A DNA stretch of 64,000 bases from Paracoccaceae bacterium (GTDB taxonomy: Bacteria; Pseudomonadota; Alphaproteobacteria; Rhodobacterales; Rhodobacteraceae), in the NCBI GenBank assembly GCA_024742705.1, contig JANSXZ010000013.1:31809-95808 (forward strand), read 5' to 3'. Shown piece after piece: positions 39,657 to 49,400 of the stretch; position 1 is the stretch's first letter; each line of letters starts with the position of its first letter. Under the pieces are notes generated by a model that saw only the letters and a list, made by a program, of their open reading frames with translations, was not told where the DNA came from and searched no databases. Both the position numbers and the translations under genes were made by a program.

Positions 39657-40496
39657 TTAGGGCCCGCTGCGGTAGCGCGCCGTATCAAAATGGAAGTGAT
39701 CGCGGTGAAAGCGGTCGGAATCCGGGCCAAGCACGGTGCCAAAGGGGCCGCAGGCGGTTTTGTGAATGCGCCGCAGCGCCTGCCGCGTGCCGCGCGACGT
39801 CCACCCCCCGCCAACCGTCACAACCTTGCCGTTGGCCAGGTAAAACGCTGAAATGTCGATGGCGCGGCCCTTGCCGTGTTCGGAAATCCGGGCGCCGCGC
39901 TGATTGTTGCGGGTGCGGCAGCTGTAATGCGCCGCCACTCGCAGGCGCGTTACCCTTTCGGCGCCGCGAAAAGCGCGCTTGATGCCGGTATCCACCACGG
40001 TCTTCAAAGCCCGCGCGGTTGGGCAATCGATCAAGGCCGCCTGGCTGAGCGTTATGCCCGAGACCGATTTGAGACGCACGGCTTCGGCGATGCCACAGCC
40101 CTTGATCCGTCCGGGGACGCGCCCGACGGTTTCGCCTTGCAGGTCCGGATCGCCGCAAACCGATCCGGCCTGACGTGCGCGCCGGCCTGCCATCACCTGT
40201 TCGATCAGCGCCCCGGGCCGAAGCGTGGGGCGCGGCGATACGACCGGCCCGGTGTCCGGCACCGGGGCGGGCACTGTCATGGCAAGCGTCTTCGCCGACA
40301 CTGGCCGCAACATCGGCCGCTGGCCTGTGGCCGGAACGGGGGCGTCAGACGCGGCGCGCGCCTGTGGGCGGCCTGTTTCAACCGCGTCAGACGCGGCGCG
40401 CGCCAGTGGGCGCAACGAAACCTCGGGGCCCTGCGCGGCGACGGGGAAAGCGACGATCAGGGCCAGGGCCAGGAACCGCAGCCCGTGCAGTCTCAT
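39657..40496 (-). CDS. Extensin-like C-terminal domain protein (secreted, D-Ala-peptidase-like fold)
   Basis: The 279-residue product has a signal peptide (MRLHGLRFLALALIVAFPVAAQ), a Pro/Arg/Ala-rich linker with a 14-residue tandem repeat containing RAASDA, and an extensin-like C-terminal domain. SCRTRNNQRGARISEHGKGRAIDISAF and FHRDHFHFD carry the His/Asp set seen in LAS-type peptidoglycan peptidases. A role in the periplasm on peptidoglycan is probable. Its ATG overlaps the tyrA stop by 4 bases. Confidence 0.9.
   Translation of the reverse strand: MRLHGLRFLALALIVAFPVAAQGPEVSLRPLARAASDAVETGRPQARAASDAPVPATGQRPMLRPVSAKTLAMTVPAPVPDTGPVVSPRPTLRPGALIEQVMAGRRARQAGSVCGDPDLQGETVGRVPGRIKGCGIAEAVRLKSVSGITLSQAALIDCPTARALKTVVDTGIKRAFRGAERVTRLRVAAHYSCRTRNNQRGARISEHGKGRAIDISAFYLANGKVVTVGGGWTSRGTRQALRRIHKTACGPFGTVLGPDSDRFHRDHFHFDTARYRSGP
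40342..40412. repeat. 42-bp tandem repeat inside the extensin-like gene
   Basis: A 29-base sequence (starting GCGTCAGACGCGGCG) occurs at 40342-40370 and again at 40384-40412 with one difference. The 42-base period equals 14 codons, so the frame is kept. It encodes the repeated RAASDA-containing linker. Confidence 0.85.
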
Positions 40497-41413
40497 TTCT
40501 GCACCGTACCGCGGCCGAAGTTGGGCGCGTCAGTGTCCTGGCCGGCCTCGATGATCCCGCGCCGGATCGCCCGGGTGCGGGTGAAATACTCCTGAAGATG
40601 CGGCCCGTCTCCGGTGCGGATCGCCCGTTGCAACGCAAACAGTTCTTCCGTGAACCGCCCCAGGATTTCCAGTGTCGCGTCCTTGTTGGTCAGGAACACG
40701 TCGCGCCACATCACCGGATCGCTGGCCGCGATGCGGGTGAAATCACGAAAGCCGGCCGCCGAATACTTGATGACTTCGCTGTCGGTGACGCGCCCCAGAT
40801 CGTCGGCAACGCCAACCATCGTGTAGGCGATCAGATGCGGTGCGTGGCTGGTTACGGCCAGCACGAGGTCGTGATGGTCCGCGTCCATTTCCCCGACGTT
40901 CGAACCCAGACCTTCCCAGAACGATCTCAACCGCGCCACCGCGGCAGCGTCGGAATGTTCGGTGGGCACCAGAAGGCACCACCTGTTGTCGAACAGGCTG
41001 GCAAAACCCGACCTTGGCCCCGAATGTTCGGTCCCGGCCAGCGGATGGCCGGGAACGAACTGAACCGTATCAGGCAAATGTGGCGCAACCGCTTCGATCA
41101 CGCTGCGTTTGACCGATCCCACATCGGTCACCGTGGCGCCGGGCTTCAGGTGCGGCGCGATTTCCGCGGCAACCGCCCCCATCGCACCGACCGGCACGCA
41201 GAGCACCACCAGATCGGCCTCGCGCACCGCGTCGGCCATGTTGTCGCAAACCCGGTCGCACAAACCTATCTCGCGGGCCGTGTCGCGTGTGGCCTTTGAG
41301 CGGGCGAAGCCGCTGACCTCGCTGGCCAAACCGGCCCGCCGGATTCCCCAGAACATCGACGACGCGATAAGCCCCAGACCAATCAGCGCGACACGGTCAT
41401 AAATCACCGTCAT
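40493..41413 (-). CDS. tyrA: Prephenate/arogenate dehydrogenase family protein
   Basis: The 306-residue TyrA-type enzyme oxidatively decarboxylates prephenate or arogenate in tyrosine synthesis. The NAD(P) motif is VALIGLGLIASSMFWGI, followed by the active-site elements DVGSVKRSV, PGHPLAGTEHSGP (catalytic His) and LAVTSHAPHLIAYTM. No chorismate mutase or ACT domain is fused. It overlaps hisC upstream and the extensin-like gene downstream, each by 4 bases. Confidence 0.94.
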   Translation of the reverse strand: MTVIYDRVALIGLGLIASSMFWGIRRAGLASEVSGFARSKATRDTAREIGLCDRVCDNMADAVREADLVVLCVPVGAMGAVAAEIAPHLKPGATVTDVGSVKRSVIEAVAPHLPDTVQFVPGHPLAGTEHSGPRSGFASLFDNRWCLLVPTEHSDAAAVARLRSFWEGLGSNVGEMDADHHDLVLAVTSHAPHLIAYTMVGVADDLGRVTDSEVIKYSAAGFRDFTRIAASDPVMWRDVFLTNKDATLEILGRFTEELFALQRAIRTGDGPHLQEYFTRTRAIRRGIIEAGQDTDAPNFGRGTVQK

Positions 41414-42507
41414 GACGCGCCTCGGAAATCAGTCAGGGCATCCAGAACCAGAGTGACGTCTTCAGGCCGGCCAACGGTTATGCGCAGCCCCTCCGGAAAC
41501 CCGTAGCCCTTGACGCCGCGCACAAGAACACCGCGCGACCTCAGCGCCGAGTCGGCTGCAGCCGCTTCGGCCGCGTCGGCGAACCGGGCCAGCACGAAGT
41601 TCGTCTGGCTTGGATCGCACGCAATGCCCAACCCCAACAAGCCCTCGGTCAGCCGGCTGCGCTGCTCGGCATTGACGGCGCGGCACATCTCGACGAAGTC
41701 CCTGTCGCGCATCGCCGCTTCGGCCCCGGCCAGAGCGACCGTCGACATGTTGAACGGCCCGCGGATGCGGTTGAGAACGTCGATCACCCCACGCGCAGCA
41801 TAGGCCCAGCCCACACGAAGACCGCCCAGACCGTAGATTTTGGAAAAAGTCCGTGTCATCACGATGTTTTCGCGCCCCTGCATCAGGCCGACGCCGCCAT
41901 CGAACCCTTCGGCATATTCTGCATAGGCCCCGTCGAGCACAAGGATGCTGTCGGGCGGCAACCCGTCCGCCAGACGCGCCACATCCGCCGGCCCGGTCAC
42001 GGTGCCCGCGGGATTGGCGGGGTTGGTCAGGTAAACGACGCGTGTGCGGGATGTGACCCGCGACAACAACGCGTCGACATCCACCCTGCGGTCGCGCTCG
42101 GGGGCGACAACCGGATCCGCCCCCGCCGCGAGGGCGACGATGCGATAGAGCGAGAACCCGTGCGCGGTGTACAGAACCTCGTCGCCGGGGCCGGCATAGG
42201 CCATCGCAAGCAGGGCCAGTATCTCGTCTGAACCGACACCGATGACGATCCTTTCGGCATCGAGATCGTGCACCTCTGCAATGGCACGGCGCAGCGGGCC
42301 ATGATCTATTGAAGGATAGCGGTGCAGGTCGACCGCAGCCGCGCGCACGGCCTCAGTGGCGGCGGGGCTGGGACCGAACGGATTTTCGTTCGAAGACAGC
42401 TTGAGCACCCGGGACATCCCGTCGATGTGCGATGCGCCGCCCTGGTAGAGCGCGATATCGAGTATGCCCGGTTGCGGAGCGGGATGTGGCATGGGGCGTC
42501 GTGTCAT
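41410..42507 (-). CDS. hisC: Histidinol-phosphate aminotransferase (HisC-type; may also act on aromatic substrates)
   Basis: A 365-residue PLP aminotransferase. Conserved segments are LSSNENPFGPSPAA at the N-terminus, YLTNPANPAGTV with the PLP-contacting Asn, LDGAYAEYAEG, and TRTFSKIYGLGGLRVGWAYA with the Schiff-base Lys. Being followed by tyrA with a 4-base overlap, it may supply the aromatic transamination step as well as the histidine step. The start at 42507 begins MTRRPMPHP; an in-frame extension to 42549 lacks conservation. Confidence 0.93.
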   Translation of the reverse strand: MTRRPMPHPAPQPGILDIALYQGGASHIDGMSRVLKLSSNENPFGPSPAATEAVRAAAVDLHRYPSIDHGPLRRAIAEVHDLDAERIVIGVGSDEILALLAMAYAGPGDEVLYTAHGFSLYRIVALAAGADPVVAPERDRRVDVDALLSRVTSRTRVVYLTNPANPAGTVTGPADVARLADGLPPDSILVLDGAYAEYAEGFDGGVGLMQGRENIVMTRTFSKIYGLGGLRVGWAYAARGVIDVLNRIRGPFNMSTVALAGAEAAMRDRDFVEMCRAVNAEQRSRLTEGLLGLGIACDPSQTNFVLARFADAAEAAAADSALRSRGVLVRGVKGYGFPEGLRITVGRPEDVTLVLDALTDFRGAS

Positions 42508-42600
42508 TGGATCACCGAATTGCTGTGCGCGTCGTTCTAGCGCCCTCACCCGGAAGGCGCCAGTGCTCTGTCACCGGAAGCGCCAACACCCCTGATTGAG

Positions 42601-42652
42601 CGGGCTTGGGGCTTTGCCCCTTTCCCCCAGGATATTTCTGGCAAAAGGAAAG
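42601..42652 (+). repeat. REP-like palindromic intergenic element, copy 2
   Basis: A GGGGC-TTT-GCCCC hairpin followed by CCCCCAGGATATTT and a purine-rich tail ending AAAAGGAAAG. The layout is the same as the copies at 16053 and 42815. Confidence 0.7.
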
Positions 42653-42814
42653 ATTTTGTTAACCTTGATCATGTCTCATTGCGGTGCGGTACAGGCGGGG
42701 ACGCCGATGACCGTGCGAGAGGAAGGGCTGTGGCCGTTCTGAGCGCCGGGGCGGCAGGTCCGCTCCGGCCACTTCGCAGAGAGTTCGCCTCAGTCAAAGG
42801 GTGCGGCGCGATTG

Positions 42815-42865
42815 CTTTCCTTTCGCCATAAATATCCCCGCCGGAGGCATCGCGCGCAGCGCGAT
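42815..42865 (-). repeat. REP-like palindromic intergenic element, copy 3
   Basis: Read on the minus strand: the hairpin ATCGCGC-GCT-style (arms ATCGCGC and GCGCGAT), then CCTCCGGCGGGGATATTT and a tail ATGGCGAAAGGAAAG. It starts 3 bases past the homospermidine synthase stop, so the hairpin may help end that transcript. Confidence 0.7.
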
Positions 42866-42868
42866 CGA

Positions 42869-44287
42869 CTAGCTTGCCAATACGTTCCGGAATTGCCATG
42901 CATCGCTTTCGTCGATGTCTTCCGGAAACAGCTCCCAACGGTCCTGGAGAGGCGTCCAGTCGGTGTAGTGTGCCTCGACCGGTCCGAGGTAGGGGCGTTG
43001 CACTTCGAGACACCGGGCGTGATCCATTTCATCGGTCTCGACGATACCGGCCCGCGGGTTTTCGAGCGCCCAGACCATACCCGCCAACACCGCCGAGGTC
43101 ACTTGCAGACCCGTTGCGTTCTGGGAAGGTGCCAGTTCGCGGGTTTCGGCGTTGCTCAGGCGCGAGCCATACCAGAGCGCGTTGCGCGCGTGCCCGTAGA
43201 GCAGAACCCCCAGTTCATCTATGCCTTCGACGATCTCGTCTTCCTCGAGGATATGATGGATGGTCTGTTGGCGCCCGGAGCCGAACATTTCATGCAGGCT
43301 CAGCACCGCGTCGTCGCAGGGGTGATAGGCATAGTGGCAGGTCGGGCGAAACGCCGGCGCGGCGACGTCGCCAACGGTGTAGTAGTCCGAGATCGACACC
43401 GCCTCGTTGTGGGTGACGAGAAATCCGAATTGCGGGCCGGGCGTGGGGCACCAGGTGTGCACGCGGGTGATCGCGCCGGGCCGTTCGATCCAGATGGCCG
43501 ACTGGCAGCCGCTGTCATGGCGATGCGCGTTTTCGGGAAACCACTTTTCGTGCGTGCCCCAGCCCAATTCGGCGGGCTGGAACCCTTCGGCGATGAAGCC
43601 TTCGACCGACCAGGTGTTGACAAAGGTGCCGCGGGGACGCGGGGCGTGGCGGGCCTGGGTGTCGCGTTCGGCGATATGCACGCCCTTGACACCGAGTGAT
43701 TGCATCAGCCGCGCCCAGCCGTTCCGGTCTGCTGGGGGCTCCGCATCGACGCCGGTGTCACGCGCCAGCGTCAGAAGCGCCTCCTTCACGAACCAGCTGA
43801 CCATGCCAGGGTTCGCGCCGCAGCAGGAAACAGCGGTGGGCCCGCCCGGATTGGCGGCCTTTTCGTCGCGCACCTTCTGGCGCAGGGCATAGTTGGTGCG
43901 CTGCGCGTTCTCGGTGGTTTCAAAATAGAAGCCTGCCCAGGGTTCCACCACCGTATCGATGTAGAGAACACCCAGTTCACGGCACAGTTTCATGATGTCG
44001 AGCGACGAGGTGTCGACCGACAGGTTCACGCAGAACCCGGTGCCGTCTGCGAACAGCCCCCCGAGGATCTCACGGTAGTTCTCGCGCGTTACCGATGACT
44101 GGATGTGCCGGATGCCGAGCGCGGCCAGCGGCGCGCCGGCGTCGGAATTGGGTTCGATCACGACCAGGCGGTCCCGGTCGAAATCGAAGTGGCGTTCGAT
44201 CAGCGGCAGCGTGCCGCGTCCGATCGAACCGAATCCGATGATCACGATCGGCCCGTCGATGCGGCCGTATTTGGGATGGAGGGTCAT
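42869..44287 (-). CDS. Homospermidine synthase
   Basis: The 472-residue product belongs to the saccharopine-dehydrogenase-like homospermidine synthases, which join two putrescine units (or putrescine and spermidine) with NAD. The N-terminal IVIIGFGSIGRGTLPLIERHF is the NAD-binding motif; EPWAGFYF, SCCGANPGMVSWFVK and THNEAVSISDYY are conserved segments around the active site. The start at 44287 has an AAGG site at 8 bases. The upstream frame is open but unconserved. A cytosolic polyamine enzyme, common in alphaproteobacteria. Confidence 0.93.
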   Translation of the reverse strand: MTLHPKYGRIDGPIVIIGFGSIGRGTLPLIERHFDFDRDRLVVIEPNSDAGAPLAALGIRHIQSSVTRENYREILGGLFADGTGFCVNLSVDTSSLDIMKLCRELGVLYIDTVVEPWAGFYFETTENAQRTNYALRQKVRDEKAANPGGPTAVSCCGANPGMVSWFVKEALLTLARDTGVDAEPPADRNGWARLMQSLGVKGVHIAERDTQARHAPRPRGTFVNTWSVEGFIAEGFQPAELGWGTHEKWFPENAHRHDSGCQSAIWIERPGAITRVHTWCPTPGPQFGFLVTHNEAVSISDYYTVGDVAAPAFRPTCHYAYHPCDDAVLSLHEMFGSGRQQTIHHILEEDEIVEGIDELGVLLYGHARNALWYGSRLSNAETRELAPSQNATGLQVTSAVLAGMVWALENPRAGIVETDEMDHARCLEVQRPYLGPVEAHYTDWTPLQDRWELFPEDIDESDAWQFRNVLAS

Positions 44288-44452
44288 GGCATCGCCTTGG
44301 ACAATGGAAAACGGGTGAAGCAGGGCCTGTGCCGCTGGCTGATGAACGACCACGCCTGCAAGGTCAATGGCGCAAACCCCGCCTTGGGGCGCGCCGGCGC
44401 AGTCCTGCCGGTGCGGGTATTCAAGCTGTGGTGCGCCATGGTCCGGAATGAC

Positions 44453-44481
44453 AACACCGCCCGGCATTGCGGGGCGGTGTT
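44453..44481 (-). terminator. Hairpin between rpsD and homospermidine synthase, probable terminator
   Basis: A perfect 10-bp stem (AACACCGCCC with GGGCGGTGTT) and a 9-base loop lie about 80 bases past the rpsD stop. There is no T-run after it on the minus strand, so if it terminates it is not a classical intrinsic site. Confidence 0.5.
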
Positions 44482-44559
44482 GCGCCGGGCCAAGGCGCCC
44501 GTGGTGTGATTTCGGTCGTCGCGGCCTGCCCGCGCGTCACCGCGCGGGGCGCGGCGGCA

Positions 44560-45180
44560 TCAGTTCTTGGCGTAGAATTCGACGACGAGGTTCGGTTCCA
44601 TCATCACCGGATAGGGCACATCGCCCAGGCCCGGCGCACGCACGAAGGTGGCCTTCATCTTCGCGTGATCGGCCTCGATGTAATCGGGAACGTCGCGTTC
44701 GGGCAGTTGGACCGCCTCGAGCAGCGCAACCATCTGTTTGGAACGATCACGCACTTCGATCACGTCGCCTTCCTTGACGCGGTAGGACGGGATGTTCACC
44801 CGCTTGCCGTTCACCATCACATGGCCGTGGTTCACGAACTGGCGCGCGGCAAAAACCGTGGGCACGAATTTGGCGCGGTAAACGACCGCGTCCAGCCGCC
44901 GCTCGAGAAGGCCGATCAGGTTTTCACCGGTGTCACCCTTGACCCGCTCGGCCTCGGAATAGATGCGGCGGAACTGTTTTTCGGTCAGATCGCCATAGTA
45001 GCCCTTGAGCTTCTGCTTGGCGCGCAGCTGGATGCCGAAATCGCTCAGCTTGCCCTTGCGGCGCTGGCCGTGCTGGCCGGGGCCGTATTCGCGGCGGTTC
45101 ACCGGCGATTTGGGGCGGCCCCAGATGTTTTCGCCCATGCGGCGATCGATCTTGTACTTGGCAGACGTGCGTTTGGTCAC
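44560..45180 (-). CDS. rpsD: 30S ribosomal protein S4
   Basis: The 206-residue primary 16S rRNA-binding protein of the small subunit. It shows the N-terminal [31 protein letters not shown], and the S4 RNA-binding domain with [14 protein letters not shown] and [30 protein letters not shown]. It is a single-gene unit here, away from the S10/alpha operons, as usual in this group. Confidence 0.98.
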   Translation of the reverse strand: MTKRTSAKYKIDRRMGENIWGRPKSPVNRREYGPGQHGQRRKGKLSDFGIQLRAKQKLKGYYGDLTEKQFRRIYSEAERVKGDTGENLIGLLERRLDAVVYRAKFVPTVFAARQFVNHGHVMVNGKRVNIPSYRVKEGDVIEVRDRSKQMVALLEAVQLPERDVPDYIEADHAKMKATFVRAPGLGDVPYPVMMEPNLVVEFYAKN

Positions 45181-45290
45181 GGCTGATCTCCTTCCTGGAT
45201 GGCCGCGCGTGGCGGCGATGAAGGGCGTTGTCCTCTGGTCTGGGACCCGACAGGCATCCCCTCGCGGGGGCCACCAACACCAATGGCGGG

Positions 45291-45319
45291 CGTCTAAAGC
45301 GGCGGCACGGCGGTGTCAA
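45291..45319 (-). promoter_or_regulatory. rpsD promoter
   Basis: Minus-strand TTGACA (45319-45314), a 17-base spacer, and TAGACG (45296-45291). This predicts a leader of roughly 100 bases before rpsD. The leader contains a CCCC-TCGC-GGGG hairpin near 45258-45270. Confidence 0.7.
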
Positions 45320-45336
45320 CCGTCGAAAGCCGCGGG

Positions 45337-46398
45337 TCAGGCCGCCTTGTGCAACAGCAGCGCGGTTTCGGGATGGCTCAGGTTGCGGCGGGCGTGGGCA
45401 CCATAGGCCATCGGATCGCTTGCCAGCGCGGGAAACGCCGCGAGTAGCCGCCTGCGATCCTCGGCGTCCAGCGCATCCGGTGGCATGTCGGCGGGGTGGA
45501 AGCTTTCGGTTTCGATGCCGTTGGCCCAGAGGATCTGATGCCTTTCCAGCATGACGTGCAGATAGGTGACAGAGGGCTCGTAATGGGCGATCTCGACACC
45601 CGGCTGGCCGATCAGGTCGCGCGCGCGCACAAGAACTTCGGGCGTGTTGAACAGCGCCAGTGCCTGCGGCCCGCGCAGCAGCAGCCGATGCGCCGGAGAC
45701 ACCAGAAGCCGTGGGCGCGGAAGGCCACTGCCGAAGGCATCGGTGGCAATGCGGATCGGGCGCAGGCCGGGCGTGACATGCAGGCGCGCGCCGGACACGG
45801 TGCGCCGGCCGGTCCAGACCACCGGCTGTGCCCCGTCATCGCGGGTTTCCACCCTGTCTCCGGGTTTCAGATCCTCGACCAGCCGGTGCCCGCCGGGCAC
45901 CCGGATCAGCGTTCCGGCGGCGAAACAGATGACCGCGCCGGCGCGCGCCGGGCTGCGGCGCGATCCCACCGTGCGGGCGCCGCGCCGTGCCACCCAAAGC
46001 TGCGTGTCGCGCGGTGGCAGCGTGTCCTGAAACATCACCAGCGGCGGGTGATCCTCGTATTCGATCAGGAACCCGGTGTAGCTGACGCAACCGTCGGTCA
46101 GCACGAAGCCGCTTTCGGCCAGCGGCGCGGCGTCGTCCACCGCCTCGCAATAGGCCGCCGCCGGATCCATCTGGCCCAGGATACGCCGCAGCTTGCGCCC
46201 GGCGCGGCGGCGCATCTGGCGGCGTTCCGAAGACAGGTCCAGCCGCAGCACCCCGGTCGGGCCATCGACACGCACCGCTTCGCCATGCCACAGCCACCCT
46301 GCGCCGGGCACCAGATCGGATACCGAAGGATTTGCCGCGCCGTCCAGTTCGGTCTGCGCCCATGAAAGAACGAACGTGCCGAGAAAGCCCGTTTTCAT
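45337..46398 (-). CDS. Hint-domain (Hedgehog/intein fold) protein with intact catalytic motifs
   Basis: A 353-residue protein. Residues 1-150 are an unassigned N-terminal region. The Hint domain begins at Cys158 (VICFAAGTLI), followed by LVEDLKPGDRVETRDDGAQPVVWTG and LLVSPAHRLLL with the conserved His. Unlike the protein at 2.3 kb, the Cys nucleophile and His are both present, so self-cleavage or a related acyl shift is possible. The sequence after the Hint core (YLHVMLERHQILWANGIETESFHP) is typical of the Rhodobacteraceae family. No secretion signal is seen. Function unknown. Confidence 0.85.
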   Translation of the reverse strand: MKTGFLGTFVLSWAQTELDGAANPSVSDLVPGAGWLWHGEAVRVDGPTGVLRLDLSSERRQMRRRAGRKLRRILGQMDPAAAYCEAVDDAAPLAESGFVLTDGCVSYTGFLIEYEDHPPLVMFQDTLPPRDTQLWVARRGARTVGSRRSPARAGAVICFAAGTLIRVPGGHRLVEDLKPGDRVETRDDGAQPVVWTGRRTVSGARLHVTPGLRPIRIATDAFGSGLPRPRLLVSPAHRLLLRGPQALALFNTPEVLVRARDLIGQPGVEIAHYEPSVTYLHVMLERHQILWANGIETESFHPADMPPDALDAEDRRRLLAAFPALASDPMAYGAHARRNLSHPETALLLHKAA

Positions 46399-46476
46399 TG
46401 CCTGTCCACCTGCTCGCATTCTTGTTTTGACACAAATGCTAGCAGATGGTCGCCGCCGACGGAAGGTTTTTCCCGG

Positions 46477-49400
46477 TCAGTAGTCGCGTTCGAAAAACAC
46501 CCCGATGCCGGTCTGCCCGCGGCTGTCGGCGCTGCCCTTGACCACCACGTCGGGCGTCAGGTCCAGATTGATCGAAACCGAAGTGTTCCCACCCGAGGTG
46601 ATTTCCACATCGGTATAGACATTGTCCGAAATATATTTGCCCGCCCGCAGCGCGGTTTCGCCATCCGCGGCGGTCGAGATGTCCAGATCGTCCACCCCGA
46701 GCCCGGCGCGAAGATTGTCCATAAGCCCCGGACTGCCGTCACCGGCCAGTTCCGCGACGCCGGCCGCCAGCCGCGCGGCCTGAAACGCCGAAAGTTCGGC
46801 CACCGGACGCGAAAAGAACAGCTGCGCCAGCACTTCATCGTCCGGCAGATCCGGCGTGGCGCTGAAGCTGACCTCGGGCGAGGAAGCCGGGCCGGCGATC
46901 ACGATGGTGATGACATAGTCGGGCACCTCGCTGACCGCTTCCAGGTAGATCTGCGGCAACAACGATCCCGCGAATGTCACCCGGCCCTGGCTGAAATCCA
47001 GACGCTGGCCCAGCAACGTCATGCGTCCGCGCGTCATGTTGAACTGGCCCTGCGCGCGGATATCGTCGAGCGCGCCGGCCATGCGAACCGATCCTGCCAG
47101 TTCGGCATCTATGCCACGCCCGCGCAGGAACATCGGATCGCCGCTGGACACGGTAAGATCCAGCGTCGTCGATGAACCGCCCCCCGCGCCGCCGCCGGCG
47201 CTGTCGCCGCCGATCAGACCGGCGCGCGCCTGGCTGGCGCGCACCGCCGCGCTGGCGCCGCGATGGTTAATGTCGGGAATCGGTTCGGCCTGCCCGCCCA
47301 GAGATGAAGGTATACGCAGTTCGGTCTGGTCCAGAACCACGGCGCCCGACACCCGGTTTTGCCCGGTCAGCGCGCCGCCGATGGCCAGATCGCCCGAGAC
47401 GCGGGTGGAAAAGAGCAGATCCTGCGCCACAGGCACCGACCGCAGCGCCAGCCGCAGGTCCGACCGGAACGGCGCGGCAAGGCCGATCGGGCCATCCACC
47501 GCCAGCGTGCCGTCATCGACATTGCCGCGCAGCGTCACCTGCGCCTGCCCCCGCGCCAGGTCGATCGACCCGCGCAACCCGGTCAGCGACAGATCCAGCG
47601 CCGGATCGAAGAACCGCGCATCGGCCAGCGTGACGCGGCCGGTCAGGTTTTCCACCGCGGGCTGCCCGCGCAGGGCGATTTCGAACCCGCTCTGACCGGC
47701 GATCGAACGCGTGCCCAGAACCGCGTCGAGCAGCGCCAGAGGCACCTCGCCCGAAGCGTCGATTTCCACCGCGCCGCCCGGCAGCCCCAGTTGGCCGGCG
47801 CCGCGCACCGTCGCGCCGCCCGGACCGGTGGCCGACACATCGAAACGCGGCGCCTCGATCCGGCCGCGCACCCGGCCCTGCGCGCTCAGCGGACCCGACA
47901 GCGTCGAAGTCAGACGGCCCACATCGTCCAGCGCCGCGGAAAGGCTCAGATCGGCGGTTCCCTCCGCGCCCGCCACCTGCCCGGTCACCGATGCGGTCAG
48001 CGCGCTGCCCCGGATATCGGCGCGGCGAATGTCGAGCGATCCGTCGGGGCGGCGCAGAACCTCGACATCGGCGGCGGTGCGGCCGCGCAAAAGCGCATCG
48101 GCGGCTTCGACGCCCAGCGCCGCGTCGTCGACATGGCCCGCGATCCGCAGGCGCAGCCCGGCGTCCAATGCGGCGACGCTGGCGTTCACCACCGCCGGGC
48201 CGCCGTTCGTGCCCAGCAACACGCCGCTGCGCGGCAGCGCCAGTTGTGCGTTCAGTTCCAGCGCCGGCGCCAGCGGCCCCGAAGCGCGCAATTCGATGGC
48301 CGGCCCCGAGAGATCGGCCTGTTGCAGCCGCACCGCGCCGTCTGCGGCCAGCAGCGCGCGCGCATCCAGCACGATCCGCCCGGCCAGCAGCGCATCGGCC
48401 TGCGGCACCCCGGTCGCGAGGTCGCGCGCTTCGCCTGTCAGCGTCAGGCCCAGGCCATGCGCGCCGTCCCGCGCCGTCAGGTTCAACCTGGCCGGGCCTC
48501 CCGGAACCCCGGCAAGAACACCGCTGTCGGGCAGTTCCACCCGCGCCTCCATCGCGATGGCCGGGGCAAGGGCGCCCTGCGCCGATACCCGCAGGTGCCG
48601 GTTGCTCAGGTCCAGCGTTTCGATCGTCACCGCGTCGTCTTGCAGGCGCGCCGCAAAGGCCAGACGCGCACCTTCGCGCAACAGCGCATCGATCTGTTGT
48701 TGCGCCGATTGCACCGGGCCCAGCGTGCCATCGCCGTCAATCCGCCAGACCCTGCCATCATAGACCGCGCGGCCGCTGCTTTTCAGATCGCCGCCCGCCG
48801 CATCCAGCGCGCGGCCCGCACCGCGCAACACCGCATCATAGCGGAAATCGCCCGCGCTGCTGCTGAGCGCGCCGGCCGCATCCACATCCAGTGCCGCGTT
48901 GGTCAGGCTCAGCCGGTCGAGTTGCAGGCCCGTCGCACCGCGCGCCAGCACGGTGTCAAAGCGCGTGACGCCGCCCAGAAACGGATCGGCGCGGTCAATG
49001 CCCAATGCCAGGTCGCGGGTTTGCGCGCCGATCGTCAGATCGAAAGCTCCGGCCAGAATATCGGCACGGCCCGAGATGCTGGCGCTGGCGGCACCGCCCA
49101 GACCTGGCAGACCGGCGATCAGCGAGAACGCGCCAAGATCGCCGGTTTCCGCGCGCAGCTGGCCATCGAAGGCAACGCCGCCGTCGGCCACGCGGATCGC
49201 GCCCGCACCCTGTGCCGACACGGTCGCGCCGTCATAGCGGAAATCGTCGAGCCGCACCGGATCGCCGCTCTGCCATATGATATCCGAGCCAAGCCGCAAC
49301 TCGCGACCCAGCGCACGCGCCAGCGCCGGGTCGTCGAAATCGGCGGTCGCCGTCAGATCCACCCGCCCGGCAAACCGCGTCGCCTGCCCCAGATCAAGCG

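Larger units (their letters stand above)
42508..42868. other. Intergenic region with two inverted REP-like copies
   Basis: About 361 bases between hisC and the homospermidine synthase gene, both read on the minus strand. It holds two REP-like elements in opposite orientation (42601-42652 and 42815-42865) with about 160 bases between them. The spacer shows no coding frame with a convincing start. No promoter for hisC can be assigned securely. Confidence 0.55.
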
